A stretch of DNA of 5,910 nt from Candidatus Krumholzibacteriia bacterium (GTDB taxonomy: Bacteria; Krumholzibacteriota; Krumholzibacteriia; LZORAL124-64-63): contig JACZKN010000238.1 in the NCBI GenBank assembly GCA_014859985.1, positions 1-5,910 on the forward strand, given 5' to 3'. The notes under the pieces are model-generated. The model ran no database searches, had not been told where the DNA came from, and saw only the letters and a program-made list of their open reading frames with translations. This document shows, one piece after another, positions 5,768 through 5,910 of the stretch; the first letter of the stretch is position 1, and the number at the start of each line of letters is the position of its first letter. Position numbers and translations under genes: made by a program.

Positions 5768-5910
5768 TCACCACCGCCCCCTCTTCTTCTTCCTCCGCGC
5801 CCCCTTCGTACCCTTGCCGTGGTCCTTGCGCGCTTCCTGCCTAGGGCCGACGGCGTCTGCCCGCCCCGGCGCCCGCAGCCATTCCCGCGCGCCCGGGGTC
5901 GCGTCCACGG
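5768..5910 (-). CDS. C-terminus of a basic-tailed protein (5' end outside window)
   Basis: The minus strand is open from the window edge to a TGA at 5770-5768. It gives 46 visible residues plus the stop; the first complete codon is at 5908-5906. The segment begins VDATPGAREWLRAPG and ends in a strongly basic tail, KGTKGARRKKKRGRW, with runs of lysine and arginine. Such tails are common in RNA-binding proteins, for example DEAD-box helicases, RNase R or pseudouridine synthases, but the visible part has no domain that decides between them. The codons in the non-repetitive part mostly end in G or C, which supports coding. The start, full length and function lie outside the window. The palindrome 5721-5742 is just downstream. 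Confidence 0.6.
   Translation of the reverse strand, partial: VDATPGAREWLRAPGRADAVGPRQEARKDHGKGTKGARRKKKRGRW

Noticed and set aside
1..5910. tRNA, rRNA, CRISPR arrays, intact insertion sequences, riboswitches
   Set aside because: Looked for on both strands; no spaced direct repeats, no transposase with terminal repeats and no recognisable RNA gene signature were seen.

Overview
The window looks like chromosomal DNA of a very GC-rich Gram-negative bacterium. Real genes end almost every codon in G or C. Several products carry Sec or lipoprotein signals, and one secreted protein ends in paired dockerin-like calcium-binding repeats. Together with an exported TPR-CHAT protease, this style is common in uncultured lineages such as Krumholzibacteriota, Eisenbacteria and Latescibacterota; that placement is inference.

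Layout. Positions 1-465 (+) hold the C-terminal part of an alpha-helical, TPR-like protein that begins outside the window. Positions 450-2741 (-) hold a 763-residue secreted TPR-CHAT caspase-like protease, convergent with and overlapping the first gene by 16 bp. A plausible sigma70-type promoter for it lies at 2811-2839. The divergent gene 2976-3590 (+) encodes a 204-residue secreted protein with two degenerate dockerin-type repeats, followed by a strong T-less hairpin. Positions 3923-4582 (+) encode a 219-residue lipoprotein of unknown family, also followed by a GC hairpin. Positions 4968-5576 (-) encode a 202-residue protein with three predicted membrane segments. Positions 5768-5910 (-) hold the lysine/arginine-rich C-terminus of a gene that starts outside the window. 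A perfect 22-bp palindrome (5721-5742) lies just beyond its stop.

Two intergenic stretches (3591-3922 and 4583-4967) each contain a short minus-strand segment that looks like coding DNA but has no usable start and is closed by stops. I read these as possible decayed gene remnants.

Functional reading. The left two-thirds is a cluster of envelope or exported proteins: protease, dockerin-like protein and lipoprotein. Each appears to be its own transcription unit, with its own ribosome binding site and, for the two plus-strand genes, its own 3' hairpin. No operon is evident, and no tRNA, rRNA, CRISPR array or intact mobile element is visible. The most noteworthy item is the exported CHAT protease; its substrate cannot be read from this window.
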